From assembly GCF_001945665.1 (NCBI RefSeq), contig NZ_CP015784.1, forward strand, positions 1-30,297: a stretch of 30,297 nucleotides of DNA. The letters are read 5' to 3'. Both the position numbers and the translations under genes were made by a program. The notes beneath the pieces were generated by a model, which was not told the DNA's origin, searched no databases, and saw only the letters and a list, made by a program, of their open reading frames with translations. Positions 16,447-22,953 of this stretch are shown one piece after another. The stretch comes from Borreliella mayonii (lineage in GTDB: Bacteria; Spirochaetota; Spirochaetia; Borreliales; Borreliaceae). Each line of letters opens with the position of its first letter. Within the stretch, counting starts at the first letter, position 1.

Positions 16447-16452
16447 TATAAT
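16447..16452 (+). promoter_or_regulatory. -10 box of the first bdr gene
   Basis: TATAAT at 16447-16452 would start transcription near 16459, past the ATG at 16453 and upstream of AGGGA and the ATG at 16474. This supports the later start. No good -35 box is visible. Confidence 0.45.
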
Positions 16453-16473
16453 ATGACTATAAGGGAAAATTTT

Positions 16474-17016
16474 ATGGAAACAGTGTCAACAAATATTGCA
16501 AGTGTAACTCAAGAACAAATATATAAAGAATTTATTAGACTGGGCATGGAACAACTAATAGCAAAAGATTTATCAAAAAGATATTACCACAATGAGCTAA
16601 CATATAGAGATTTAGAAAATTTAGAAAAACAATTTGATATAAAATTTGATAATCTTATTTCTAAAATAGATAGTGTCAAAAGCGAACTTAATACTAAAAT
16701 AGACAATGTAGAAAAGAATTTAAATCTAAAAATAGATAGTTTAGATACTAAGATAGATACTGTAGAAAAGAATTTACAAAAAGATATATCTAATTTAGAT
16801 ACTAAGATTGATAGTATAGAAAAGAATTTAAATGCCAAAATAGACAATGTGGAAAAGAATTTAAATTTAAAAATAGATGGTTTGAATATCAAAATAGACA
16901 ATGTTGAAAAGAATTTAATGTCTCTTTCAGAAATGCTTAAATGGGTATTAGGAATCATGGGAGCAATGTCTATAACAATGATAGCCGGACTAATATTTGC
17001 TTTCATTTCTAAATAG
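16474..17016 (+). CDS. bdr: Bdr protein with KID repeats (first copy)
   Basis: ATG 16474 follows AGGGA by 8 bases and is favoured over ATG 16453, which overlaps the promoter. The product has 180 residues: an N-terminal domain (VTQEQIYKEFIRLGMEQLIA and KRYYHNELTYRDLENLEKQF), a repeat region of KIDnVEKNL-type units (about 66-148) forming a long coiled coil, and a C-terminal membrane segment (LGIMGAMSITMIAGLIFAFI). Bdr proteins are inner-membrane proteins found on Borrelia plasmids, with repeats containing Ser/Thr phosphorylation-like motifs; their function is unsettled. The slot between lysis genes and mlp holds either rev or bdr in cp32 plasmids, from memory. A second bdr is at 21904-22407. 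Confidence 0.85.
   Translation: METVSTNIASVTQEQIYKEFIRLGMEQLIAKDLSKRYYHNELTYRDLENLEKQFDIKFDNLISKIDSVKSELNTKIDNVEKNLNLKIDSLDTKIDTVEKNLQKDISNLDTKIDSIEKNLNAKIDNVEKNLNLKIDGLNIKIDNVEKNLMSLSEMLKWVLGIMGAMSITMIAGLIFAFISK
16669..16917 (+). repeat. Tandem KID-repeat coding region of bdr copy 1
   Basis: Units of 27-33 bases encoding KIDnVEKNLn alternate with shorter KIDgLnt units. The core AAAATAGACAATGT followed by GAAAAGAATTTA recurs several times with few changes. A stretch encoding VEKNLQKDISNLD is nearly identical to one in the second bdr, which makes these repeats possible sites of recombination between the copies. Confidence 0.8.
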
Positions 17017-17024
17017 CTACTACC

Positions 17025-17094
17025 TCACTTAAAGAATATCAATTCAAATAATAATTGTTTATCCAATATTTAGTATTAATAATTGATTAAGTGA
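17025..17094. repeat. Nested inverted repeat between bdr and mlp
   Basis: TCACTTAA (17025-17032) pairs with TTAAGTGA (17087-17094), and just inside ATCAATT (17038-17044) pairs with AATTGAT (17081-17087). The 36-base centre is AT-rich. It lies 9 bases after the bdr stop and 28 bases before mlp. It could be a bdr terminator without U-tract or an mlp operator. Confidence 0.45.
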
Positions 17095-17121
17095 ATATTA
17101 ATAATAAAAAAAGGAATAACA

Positions 17122-17544
17122 ATGAAAATTATCAACATATTATTTTGTTTATTTTTACTAATGCTAAACGGCTGTAATTCTAATGATACTAATACTAGCC
17201 AAACAAAAAGTAGACAAAAACGTGATTTAACCCAAAAAGAAGCAACACAAGAAAAACCTAAATCTAAAGAAGAACTTCTTAAAGAAAAGCTAAATGATGA
17301 TCAAAAAAAACACCTTGACTGGTTAAAAACCGCTTTAACTGGTGCTGGAGAATTTGATAAATTCTTAGAAAATGATGAAGGCAAAATTAAATCAGCACTT
17401 GAACATATAAAGACTGAACTTGATAAATGTAATGGAAATGATGAAGGAAAAAACACCTTCAAAACTACCGTTCAAGGGTTTTTTAGCGGTGGAAATATAG
17501 ATGATTTCAAATCTCAAGCCATTAGTACCTGCAATGGTTCCTAA
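17122..17544 (+). CDS. mlp: Mlp-family surface lipoprotein
   Basis: The 140-residue protein starts at ATG 17122 after AAAAAAGGA. Its signal peptide ([18 protein letters not shown]) ends in the lipobox L-N-G-C with the lipidated Cys at 18. A Lys/Gln/Thr-rich tether follows, then [39 protein letters not shown] and a C-terminal [19 protein letters not shown], the conserved parts of the Mlp (2.9 kb locus) lipoproteins. Mlp proteins are surface-exposed and induced during transmission; their role is not settled. A strong terminator hairpin follows directly. Confidence 0.9.
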   Translation: MKIINILFCLFLLMLNGCNSNDTNTSQTKSRQKRDLTQKEATQEKPKSKEELLKEKLNDDQKKHLDWLKTALTGAGEFDKFLENDEGKIKSALEHIKTELDKCNGNDEGKNTFKTTVQGFFSGGNIDDFKSQAISTCNGS

Positions 17545-17552
17545 TAGCTAGC

Positions 17553-17575
17553 AGCCCCCTATTTGGGGGCTTTAA
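17553..17575. terminator. Bidirectional rho-independent terminator between mlp and the ERF gene
   Basis: AGCCCCC (17553-17559), a 5-base loop TATTT and GGGGGCT (17565-17571) form a perfect GC-rich stem followed by TTTAATATT. It is by far the most GC-rich stretch nearby. The stop codon of the opposite-strand ERF gene (17559-17561) is in the loop, and one arm lies within 3' untranslated DNA of each gene, so both convergent transcripts can use it. Confidence 0.85.
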
Positions 17576-18527
17576 TATTGCTATGCTGCAAATATATAAT
17601 TAAATTGTCTTTTTTTTTCAACATGCAAAAGAATTTTAATACTTTTGTTTTATAAACGTCTCGATTATCAGACATAAATACTTTAAGCTTATTTAGATCA
17701 TCAAATCTATTAGTTTTATTGAAATATTTTTTTAGAATATTTACCCAATATTCTATACTCTTAAGCTCAGCATTCTTTTCAAAAAGATCTTCTAAAGCAT
17801 CATCATTATCAGTACACAATGCCCGAATAAGAGCATTTATATTATTTTTTTCTTCACCTTCATTTACCCAATTTTTTATATTAAACAGTGCGTCTCTAAA
17901 AATTTCATAGCAATAAGCCTTGCCAGATTTCAAGTTTTTATTAAAGCTGTTTAGTTGATTTTTTTCTTGATTTATGTCCTTTTTTTGTTCTTGTTTTTGA
18001 TTAACACTAACTTGCTTGTTAGACATAGAATTTTCGTTTTCGTGATTATTGTAAATAGGTGCTGCATCAGTATCAAATTCACTTTTTATGTCAAGATACG
18101 CAACTAAAGCATACCTTTTAAAATAAGTAATAGCCGAACCAACAAGTTGTGGCATTGTATTCAAATTTTTAGACCCATTTTCACCGTTCCATTGTAATTT
18201 ATCTGTATGAATTAATGTATCAAGCGACTCTTTGTATCCAGTACTTTTACTGTAAAATGTAGTCCTAACAACAGGAACCTCACCATTTTTACCATACACA
18301 AAAGTTGGAAATTGCCAAAAACCAAGATTTAAATTGTGATTTTTTATAACATTTTGAATTACTTCTACTATGACATTGAAATCCTGATACTTATATCCGT
18401 ATCCTTTAAGGCTTTTGTCAATACGTGGCAAGTTCATTCTTAAAGTATCCATATCATTTAAAAAGTCAATTTCTGCTTGAATATTATTTTGTATTTCTTG
18501 ATTATTATTGTTTGAAAGATTTTCCAT
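17559..18527 (-). CDS. ERF-family single-strand annealing protein
   Basis: The start is ATG 18527-18525, preceded on this strand by CAGGAGG, not the upstream codon at 18587, which lies in the promoter. The product has 322 residues. The first 17 residues, MENLSNNNNQEIQNNIQ, come from the inverted repeat and are identical in the gene at 22902. The ERF core follows, with GYGYKYQDFNVIVEVIQNVI, LGFWQFPTF, VVRTTFYSKSTGYKE and the hallmark GSAITYFKRYALVAYLDI (about 135-152). The C-terminal part is polar and Asn/Lys-rich. ERF proteins anneal complementary single strands in phage recombination. The gene corresponds to what I recall as cp32 bppA. The C-terminal five codons lie next to the terminator stem. 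Confidence 0.82.
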   Translation of the reverse strand: MENLSNNNNQEIQNNIQAEIDFLNDMDTLRMNLPRIDKSLKGYGYKYQDFNVIVEVIQNVIKNHNLNLGFWQFPTFVYGKNGEVPVVRTTFYSKSTGYKESLDTLIHTDKLQWNGENGSKNLNTMPQLVGSAITYFKRYALVAYLDIKSEFDTDAAPIYNNHENENSMSNKQVSVNQKQEQKKDINQEKNQLNSFNKNLKSGKAYCYEIFRDALFNIKNWVNEGEEKNNINALIRALCTDNDDALEDLFEKNAELKSIEYWVNILKKYFNKTNRFDDLNKLKVFMSDNRDVYKTKVLKFFCMLKKKDNLIIYLQHSNIKAPK

Positions 18528-18618
18528 CTTTTTCCTCCTGTTTTGAATTAATAAATATAAGTATATAGCAAAAACTATTTTTGCCAACTTTTTTACAAAA
18601 ATTTTTACAAAAAAATAG
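18476..18618. repeat. Left arm of a 143-bp inverted repeat
   Basis: This stretch is the reverse complement of 22811-22953 with one mismatch seen by eye (A/T within the T/A-rich edge). It contains, reading on the minus strand, a T-run, promoter with operator-like dyad, ribosome site and the first 17 codons of the ERF gene. The two arms face outward and bracket the replication/partition genes. Inverted repeats around the cp32 maintenance region are known from memory. Confidence 0.9.
18560..18587 (-). promoter_or_regulatory. Promoter and candidate operator of the ERF gene
   Basis: On the minus strand TTGGCA (18587-18582) and TATACT (18565-18560) are 16 bases apart. Between them is the exact dyad CAAAAATAGTTTTTG (18569-18583 on the plus strand as its complement). 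The copy in the right arm serves the nuclease gene, so both genes probably respond to the same regulator. Confidence 0.72.
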
Positions 18619-18665
18619 GGCTTAGCTAAATTCTCTATTGTCTACTAAAGAAATTAGTTAAGCCC
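18618..18665 (-). terminator. Terminator-like hairpin at the left arm edge
   Basis: GGGCTTAGCTAA (18618-18629) pairs with TTAGTTAAGCCC (18654-18665) with one mismatch. On the minus strand it is followed by CTATTTTTTTG, a T-run of seven. It lies directly upstream of the ERF promoter and would stop transcription arriving from the replication module. The right arm has a hairpin at the same place with a different but self-complementary stem. Confidence 0.6.
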
Positions 18666-18916
18666 GTGCTAAAAATTTTTTTGCAAATTCAAAACAGGTA
18701 GTTAAAACTGAAAAATGTTCAAATAACTACGCTGTTTGTAGTGTAGCCCAATTTTAAATTAAAATCAATTTGTATTTTTACTAAATTATAAAAAGTATAT
18801 TAATTTAACAAAATTAATAATTAAAATTTAATATTTTTTTAGAAAAGTATTTACTTTTAAATCAAAATTTTGCATTATAATATTAATTATTAATAATTCA
18901 AAACAGGAGAAAAAAC
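18666..18916 (+). promoter_or_regulatory. Intergenic region before the replication gene
   Basis: This AT-rich stretch has no gene. It holds ATTCAAAACAGG near 18688, repeated at 18897 before the PF57 gene and in both inverted-repeat arms, a short stem ACTAC/GTAGT around 18727-18743, and a TATAAT at 18876-18881 that probably belongs to the PF57 promoter. Together with the A/T-rich tract 18740-18870 it is a reasonable place for the plasmid origin, but nothing here proves that. Confidence 0.45.
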
Positions 18917-20017
18917 ATGGAAGATTTTTCAAATACCACAAAAAGTCCAACTTGTCACAATAAACACCAATACAAATTAATATCTCTTACTTCAACACTA
19001 GATTTTCTAAACAAAAAAGATAAAAAATACACACAAAAAAACATACTTTATTATTTTAATAAAAATCTAAAAAGAAATGGTCTAGCTCCCACTACACTGA
19101 GAACAATGCAAAATTATCTTTACAAATTAGAAAAAGTGCTAAAAGTAACAACCAATTATTACCAACACATGGGTGTAAACTGTGGGACTGAAATTTACTA
19201 TAAACTAAAGTATCCTAAAAAAGAGTGTTACCAGAAAATCAACAAATACTTTAAAGAGCAAAAAAACTCTAGATTTAAATCTAGAGTTAATAACCATTTT
19301 AAAGACAATGTTTCCAAAAATAGTAGTGTAAATTCAGTGGAGTGTTTAAATAATAAAAATAATAATACAAAAGAAGAAAGAAAGATTAAAGAAATAGAAA
19401 AATATCAACTAAGAAATTATTTCAATAATTGTAACTTTAAAACGGAAGAAGCTCTTTCTATTTTGTATTTAAATACTGATAAAGATACTAAGATTGAGGC
19501 AATAAATATCTTAAAACAAAATGAAATTGCCCTAATAAAAAAATTCAATATAAAAAAATCTTGTATAAAAGAAAAACAAAAAAAATTAAAAGAAATTCTA
19601 TACAACACTAGGAAAAAATTAGAAGAAAACGGGTACAATCCTAAACAATTAGAAATAAATTTACAAAAAGTATACGAAAATTATAAATATAAGCCCCATT
19701 TTATTATTGAAAATCATAAATATAGCGATTTAAACAATATAAAGCGTAAATTAGAAAAGTCTATTGAAAGAAAAAAAGAAAATTCTCAACAAAATTATCA
19801 AAATTTAAAGGAAAATATTTTTAATATCCTTATTGAACAACTAAAAAAAGAAACAAATATTGAAATTTTAAAGCCAATTATCAAAAAATATTTGAATAAA
19901 CAAAAGAAAATAGAATACAATAAAGTATTTGGTATATATCATCTTGAATTATCAGAAATAATAAAAAATGAAAAAAATTCTTTAGCCACAGAAGAATTTA
20001 GCATAAAGGCCGTATAA
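18917..20017 (+). CDS. Plasmid replication/maintenance protein, PF57 family
   Basis: The 366-residue protein starts at ATG 18917 after CAGGAG. It has the layout of Borrelia PF57/62 proteins (Borrelia_orfA family): an N-terminal HTH-like part with YTQKNILYYFNKNLKRNGLA then PTTLRTMQNYLYKLEKVLKV, the motif YYQHMGVNCGTEIYYKLKYP (about 81-100), a Lys/Asn-rich linker and a long charged coiled-coil C-terminal half. In Borrelia this family is required for autonomous replication. It leads the four-gene PF57, PF50, PF32, PF49 cluster that defines each plasmid's maintenance and compatibility. Frame intact. Confidence 0.85.
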   Translation: MEDFSNTTKSPTCHNKHQYKLISLTSTLDFLNKKDKKYTQKNILYYFNKNLKRNGLAPTTLRTMQNYLYKLEKVLKVTTNYYQHMGVNCGTEIYYKLKYPKKECYQKINKYFKEQKNSRFKSRVNNHFKDNVSKNSSVNSVECLNNKNNNTKEERKIKEIEKYQLRNYFNNCNFKTEEALSILYLNTDKDTKIEAINILKQNEIALIKKFNIKKSCIKEKQKKLKEILYNTRKKLEENGYNPKQLEINLQKVYENYKYKPHFIIENHKYSDLNNIKRKLEKSIERKKENSQQNYQNLKENIFNILIEQLKKETNIEILKPIIKKYLNKQKKIEYNKVFGIYHLELSEIIKNEKNSLATEEFSIKAV

Positions 20018-20026
20018 GGATTTAAC

Positions 20027-20592
20027 ATGGAAAATGCACCAGAACCTATTGAAACTGTAAAAAAGGTAAATGTAAAGTTGAATGCCAAAATAAAGAACGC
20101 TTTATTTTAATTGAAAAAGAAAATGGTAAGGCAATGTATCATACAAAAATAATGATGGATATTTATAAATTTGGAGTATATGAGAAAAAACACGAATTTA
20201 GATTATCATTGAGGACCTTATTTAATGGAGAAAGAATTGTTGAAGAAACTCATTTATACCCAATTAAAGAAGGAGATAAGTTCATCGGTATTTTTTATGG
20301 CTATAGAAAGCCGATTAAAAAGCCGTTAATAAAGTATCAAATAAATGGGACTAGAAAAGCATATGCATTGGCAAGGGCATATTATATGGAATTTAGATTT
20401 AAAGCCGGAAGTGTCTTTTGTTATTTTAAAGGGCTATATCGTTTATTGGATAAAAAAAGAACAGACAATCACTACAACAAAGTTTTATTTAGTATGTTTA
20501 CGGATTTAGAACAACAAGTATATAAATTTTATGGGAAAAAATACCCAGAACAAGGACCGTTAATAAAATGGATAATAAAAAACCTAAAATAA
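20027..20592 (+). pseudogene. PF50 plasmid maintenance protein (DUF226), frameshifted near codon 10
   Basis: ATG 20027 after AAGGATTTAAC reads MENAPEPIE and then goes out of frame, stopping at 20108. The family's body is in the -1 frame: NCKKGKCKVECQNKERFILI then EKENGKAMYHTKIMMDIYKF through to NLK at 20589. That frame has no start of its own upstream of ATG 20134. One extra A in the AAA run at 20052-20054 gives MENAPEPIENCKKGK and a 188-residue protein. A product starting at ATG 20134 (152 residues) would keep most of the conserved part, but only AAGG, very close to the ATG, precedes it. It overlaps parA by 25 bases. The family is part of Borrelia plasmid stability, without a fully known role. 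Confidence 0.72.
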
Positions 20593-21308
20593 TAACAATA
20601 GCGTCAATTAAGGGCGGTGTAGGTAAAAGCACAAGTGCGATAATTTTGGCGACTTTATTATCAAAAAATAATAAAGTTCTTTTAATTGATATGGATACTC
20701 AAGCATCTATTACCAGTTATTTTTACGAAAAAATAGAAAAACTAGGTATTAATTTTACCAAATTTAATATTTATGAGATTTTGAAAGAAAATGTAGATAT
20801 CGATAGTACCATTATAAATGTAGATAATAATCTTGATCTTATACCTAGCTATCTTACGCTACATAATTTTAGTGAAGATAAAATCGAACATAAAGATTTT
20901 TTGTTAAAAACCAGCCTGGGAACTTTGTATTATAAATATGACTATATAGTAATCGATACAAATCCCAGTTTAGATGTTACGTTAAAAAATGCTCTTTTAT
21001 GTAGTGACTATGTAATAATTCCAATGACGGCTGAAAAGTGGGCAGTGGAAAGTTTAGATTTATTTAATTTCTTTGTAAGAAAATTAAATTTATTTTTACC
21101 TATATTTTTGATAATAACAAGATTTAAAAAAAATAGAACACATAAAACATTATTTGAAATATTAAAAACAAAAGATAGATTTTTAGGAACAATATCTGAA
21201 AGAGAAGACTTAAATAGACGAATAGCAGAAAATAATAATTTTGATTTAAATAAAGATTATATAAAAGAATATGAAAATATTTTAGAAATTTTTTTAAAAA
21301 AAATATAA
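20568..21308 (+). CDS. parA: ParA-type partition ATPase, PF32
   Basis: The 246-residue protein starts at ATG 20568 inside the end of the PF50 gene, with AAGGA upstream. It has the deviant Walker A KGGVGKST (residues 15-22), the A' box DMDTQAS (41-47), and the Walker B-like YDYIVIDTNPSLD (about 122-134). These identify a ParA/Soj ATPase that segregates plasmid copies with a ParB-like partner and a nearby centromere. PF32 sequence is what distinguishes compatible cp32 types, so comparing this gene would assign the plasmid to a type. Confidence 0.93.
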   Translation: MDNKKPKIITIASIKGGVGKSTSAIILATLLSKNNKVLLIDMDTQASITSYFYEKIEKLGINFTKFNIYEILKENVDIDSTIINVDNNLDLIPSYLTLHNFSEDKIEHKDFLLKTSLGTLYYKYDYIVIDTNPSLDVTLKNALLCSDYVIIPMTAEKWAVESLDLFNFFVRKLNLFLPIFLIITRFKKNRTHKTLFEILKTKDRFLGTISEREDLNRRIAENNNFDLNKDYIKEYENILEIFLKKI

Positions 21309-21348
21309 AGTCTAATAATTAGACAGTTTAATGTAAAAGGAGTTTAAA

Positions 21349-21891
21349 TTGGATATTAAGGTTAATAAAAGAGATTTAAGTGATAATGAAAATTATATTA
21401 TTACTGATAGTGTATTAAATCATTATAATTCTTTAAAAGAAAAATTAAAAATTAATTCTAAAAAGGAAATCTATTGTAAGTTAGAAACTTTAAAAATTTT
21501 AAAAGAAATTAAAGACAATCATTATTATAGGTTTGATGGTTATAAAAGTTTTGAAGCTTTTTCTAAAGATTATAGACTTGCAAGAGCACAGGTCTATAAT
21601 TACTTAAAAATTGCTAATGCAATAGAAGATGGGATTATACAAGAAGAATTTCTAATAAAAAATGGTATACTGGAAACGTTAATTGTATTAAGAAATAAAG
21701 AGAGCAAAACAATAAAAAAATCAAAACAAAACCCGATAAAGCCCTTAAGATTTCAGCTTAAAAGACAAGAAAGCTATGATTTTTATAAAAGTAATGCTAA
21801 ATTTACAGGATTTATGTTAGATAAATTATTTAGTGATGGAAAAGAAATAATTAAAAAACTTATGAAAGAATATAAAGAATTAAAAGGATAA
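21349..21891 (+). CDS. bpaB: PF49 ParB-analogue DNA-binding protein, BpaB-like
   Basis: The start is TTG 21349, after AAAAGGAGTTTAAA. The product has 180 residues: KKEIYCKLETLKILKEIKDN, the conserved YYRFDGYKSFEAFSKDYRLA, a helix-turn-helix-like ARAQVYNYLKIANAIEDGII (about 80-102), then a basic C-terminal half. Cp32 PF49 proteins include BpaB, reported to bind erp operator 2 and repress erp genes besides acting in partition. The window has an erp-type promoter at 25876, so the same plasmid carries regulator and target. The symbol follows family membership; orthology to BpaB is likely but not tested. Confidence 0.72.
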   Translation: MDIKVNKRDLSDNENYIITDSVLNHYNSLKEKLKINSKKEIYCKLETLKILKEIKDNHYYRFDGYKSFEAFSKDYRLARAQVYNYLKIANAIEDGIIQEEFLIKNGILETLIVLRNKESKTIKKSKQNPIKPLRFQLKRQESYDFYKSNAKFTGFMLDKLFSDGKEIIKKLMKEYKELKG

Positions 21892-21903
21892 TATGGAAAT
21901 TTT

Positions 21904-22407
21904 ATGAATAGTTTGACTTACAGAACATACAATATAGAAAGTATAAAAAATGAATTTTTAAAGATAGGATTTAGTGAAGAAGCAATAGATTTTGTTTTTC
22001 TGCATAATGATAATTACAACTTTGAATTTTTAAAAGAAAAATTGATTAATGTAGAAAAGAATTTACAAAAGGATATATCTAATTTAGACATTAAGATTGA
22101 TGCTGTAGAAAAGAATTTAAACACTAAAATAGACAATGTTGAAAAGAATTTAAATCTAAAAATAGATAATTTAGACTCTAAAATAGATGCTGTAGAAAAG
22201 AATTTAAACACTAAAATAGACAATGTTGAAAAGAATTTAAACCTAAAAATGGATGGCTTGAATATCAAAATAGACAATATAGAAAAGAGTTTAAATCAAA
22301 AACTTAGCATGGGTAACAGACTAGTACATTTTATGATAATAACAGCAGCAATTCTAGGGCCAATTTTGAATGCCCTATTTATGAAATATTTACAAGGTGG
22401 CAAATAA
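21904..22407 (+). CDS. bdr: Bdr protein with KID repeats (second copy)
   Basis: The 167-residue product starts at ATG 21904, 12 bases after the PF49 stop; AAAAGG lies 17-24 bases upstream. Its N-terminal domain (YNIESIKNEFLKIGFSEEAI, DFVFLHNDNYNFEFLKEKLI) differs from the first bdr, but the KID repeat region (about 50-133) is nearly the same. The C-terminal membrane segment is VHFMIITAAILGPILNALFM. It belongs to a different Bdr subfamily by its N-terminus. A bdr directly after the maintenance genes is the standard cp32 arrangement. Confidence 0.85.
   Translation: MNSLTYRTYNIESIKNEFLKIGFSEEAIDFVFLHNDNYNFEFLKEKLINVEKNLQKDISNLDIKIDAVEKNLNTKIDNVEKNLNLKIDNLDSKIDAVEKNLNTKIDNVEKNLNLKMDGLNIKIDNIEKSLNQKLSMGNRLVHFMIITAAILGPILNALFMKYLQGGK
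22046..22305 (+). repeat. Tandem KID-repeat coding region of bdr copy 2
   Basis: Repeats of AAAATAGACAATGTTGAAAA followed by GAATTTAAA and the GATGCTGTAGAAAAGAATTT variant occur two to three times each. One 66-base block (about 22105-22170) recurs almost exactly at 22171-22236. The segment encoding VEKNLQKDISNLD is close to identical with that of the first bdr. Confidence 0.8.
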
Positions 22408-22608
22408 TAATGTATTGTAAAATTTGATTTTTTAAAATGGTACATTATAATATTGATGAAGAGTATTATCAATTAACACTTAATTTTTGCTTTTTCATAA
22501 ATTAGAACTTATTTGAATTTTTTAACAAGAGAATTTAAATAGGTTTTTTATTTTAACAAATACAAATTGATTTTAATTCTAAATTAGAATATATTCAATT
22601 ATTGAAAA

Positions 22609-22633
22609 GCTTATTAAAATAATTTTAATAAGC
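22609..22633. repeat. Perfect hairpin with 11-bp arms
   Basis: The arms GCTTATTAAAA and TTTTAATAAGC are exact complements around TAA. No T-run follows, so a terminator is unlikely. It is one of the longest perfect stems in the window. Confidence 0.6.
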
Positions 22634-22679
22634 AAATTTGATTAAACCCTAACTTTATTAAAATAATTTCTGTAAAAAG

Positions 22680-22718
22680 TTGTCAAAAATAGTTTTTGTT
22701 ATACATATATATATGTAT
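22680..22718 (+). promoter_or_regulatory. Third copy of the operator-like dyad with adjoining palindrome
   Basis: TTGTCA, then CAAAAATAGTTTTTG overlapping its end, then an 18-bp palindrome of alternating AT flanked by ATAC/GTAT (22701-22718). The layout copies the promoter of the inverted repeat up to the dyad, but its -10 (TACATA) is poor. It may be a second, upstream promoter for the nuclease gene or a decoy operator. Confidence 0.45.
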
Positions 22719-22762
22719 GTAAATAGCTAAAAAAGTTTATTGCTATCAAAAAAATCCAATTA

Positions 22763-22820
22763 AGTTGGGTTTAGCTAAGTTCTTAGATAAGAGAATTTAA
22801 ATAGACCCAACTATTTTTTT
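22763..22820 (+). terminator. Terminator-like hairpin at the right arm edge
   Basis: AGTTGGGT (22763-22770) pairs with ACCCAACT (22805-22812), followed by ATTTTTTTG. It mirrors the hairpin at 18618-18665: the positions and loop are alike, the stem sequences differ and both pair. It would isolate the nuclease promoter from upstream transcription of the par/bdr operon. Confidence 0.6.
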
Positions 22821-22953
22821 GTAAAATTTTTTGTAAAAAAGTTGGCAAAAATAGTTTTTGCTATATACTTATATTTATTAATTCAAAACAGGAGGAAAAA
22901 GATGGAAAATCTTTCAAACAATAATAATCAAGAAATACAAAATAATATTCAAG
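22811..22953. repeat. Right arm of the 143-bp inverted repeat
   Basis: Reverse complement of 18476-18618 with one mismatch seen by eye. It runs from the CTATTTTTTT run through promoter, ribosome site and 17 codons of the nuclease gene, ending at AATATTCAAG. Divergence is abrupt on both sides, so the homologous block is well delimited. Confidence 0.9.
22842..22869 (+). promoter_or_regulatory. Promoter and candidate operator of the DUF244 nuclease gene
   Basis: TTGGCA (22842-22847) and TATACT (22864-22869) are separated by 16 bases, with the dyad CAAAAATAGTTTTTG (22846-22860) overlapping the -35 edge and spacer. The ribosome site CAGGAGG and ATG 22902 follow. Identical to the ERF promoter. Confidence 0.75.

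Larger units (their letters stand above)
22408..22762. promoter_or_regulatory. Intergenic region with palindromes upstream of the right inverted-repeat arm
   Basis: No gene is seen here. The region carries a 15-base palindrome ATTCTAAATTAGAAT (22576-22590), a perfect stem with 11-base arms GCTTATTAAAA/TTTTAATAAGC and loop TAA (22609-22633), the exact operator-like dyad CAAAAATAGTTTTTG (22684-22698) preceded by TTGTCA (22680-22685), and an 18-base perfect palindrome centred in 22701-22718. This density of dyads next to the par genes suits a partition centromere, origin or multi-operator control region; the choice is open. Confidence 0.5.

Noticed and set aside
16669..16917. Regular repeats that could suggest a CRISPR array
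   Set aside because: They encode the in-frame KID repeats, lack constant repeat/unique spacer structure, and there are no cas genes.
16584..17006. 140-codon open frame on the minus strand inside bdr (and a similar one at 22014-22277)
   Set aside because: Produced by the low-stop-codon KID repeats; Ser/Phe/Leu-rich translation, no ribosome site, mirror of a clear coding frame.
18666..18916. tRNA or small RNA gene in the gap before PF57
   Set aside because: No cloverleaf or strong terminator could be formed; the sequence is too AT-rich.
22842..22901. N-terminal hydrophobic leader (MAKIVFAIYLYLLIQNRRKK) for the nuclease, and the same for ERF at 18587
   Set aside because: It looks like a signal peptide, but the codons lie in the promoter (-35 and -10 boxes) and CAGGAGG directly precedes the ATG at 22902/18527.
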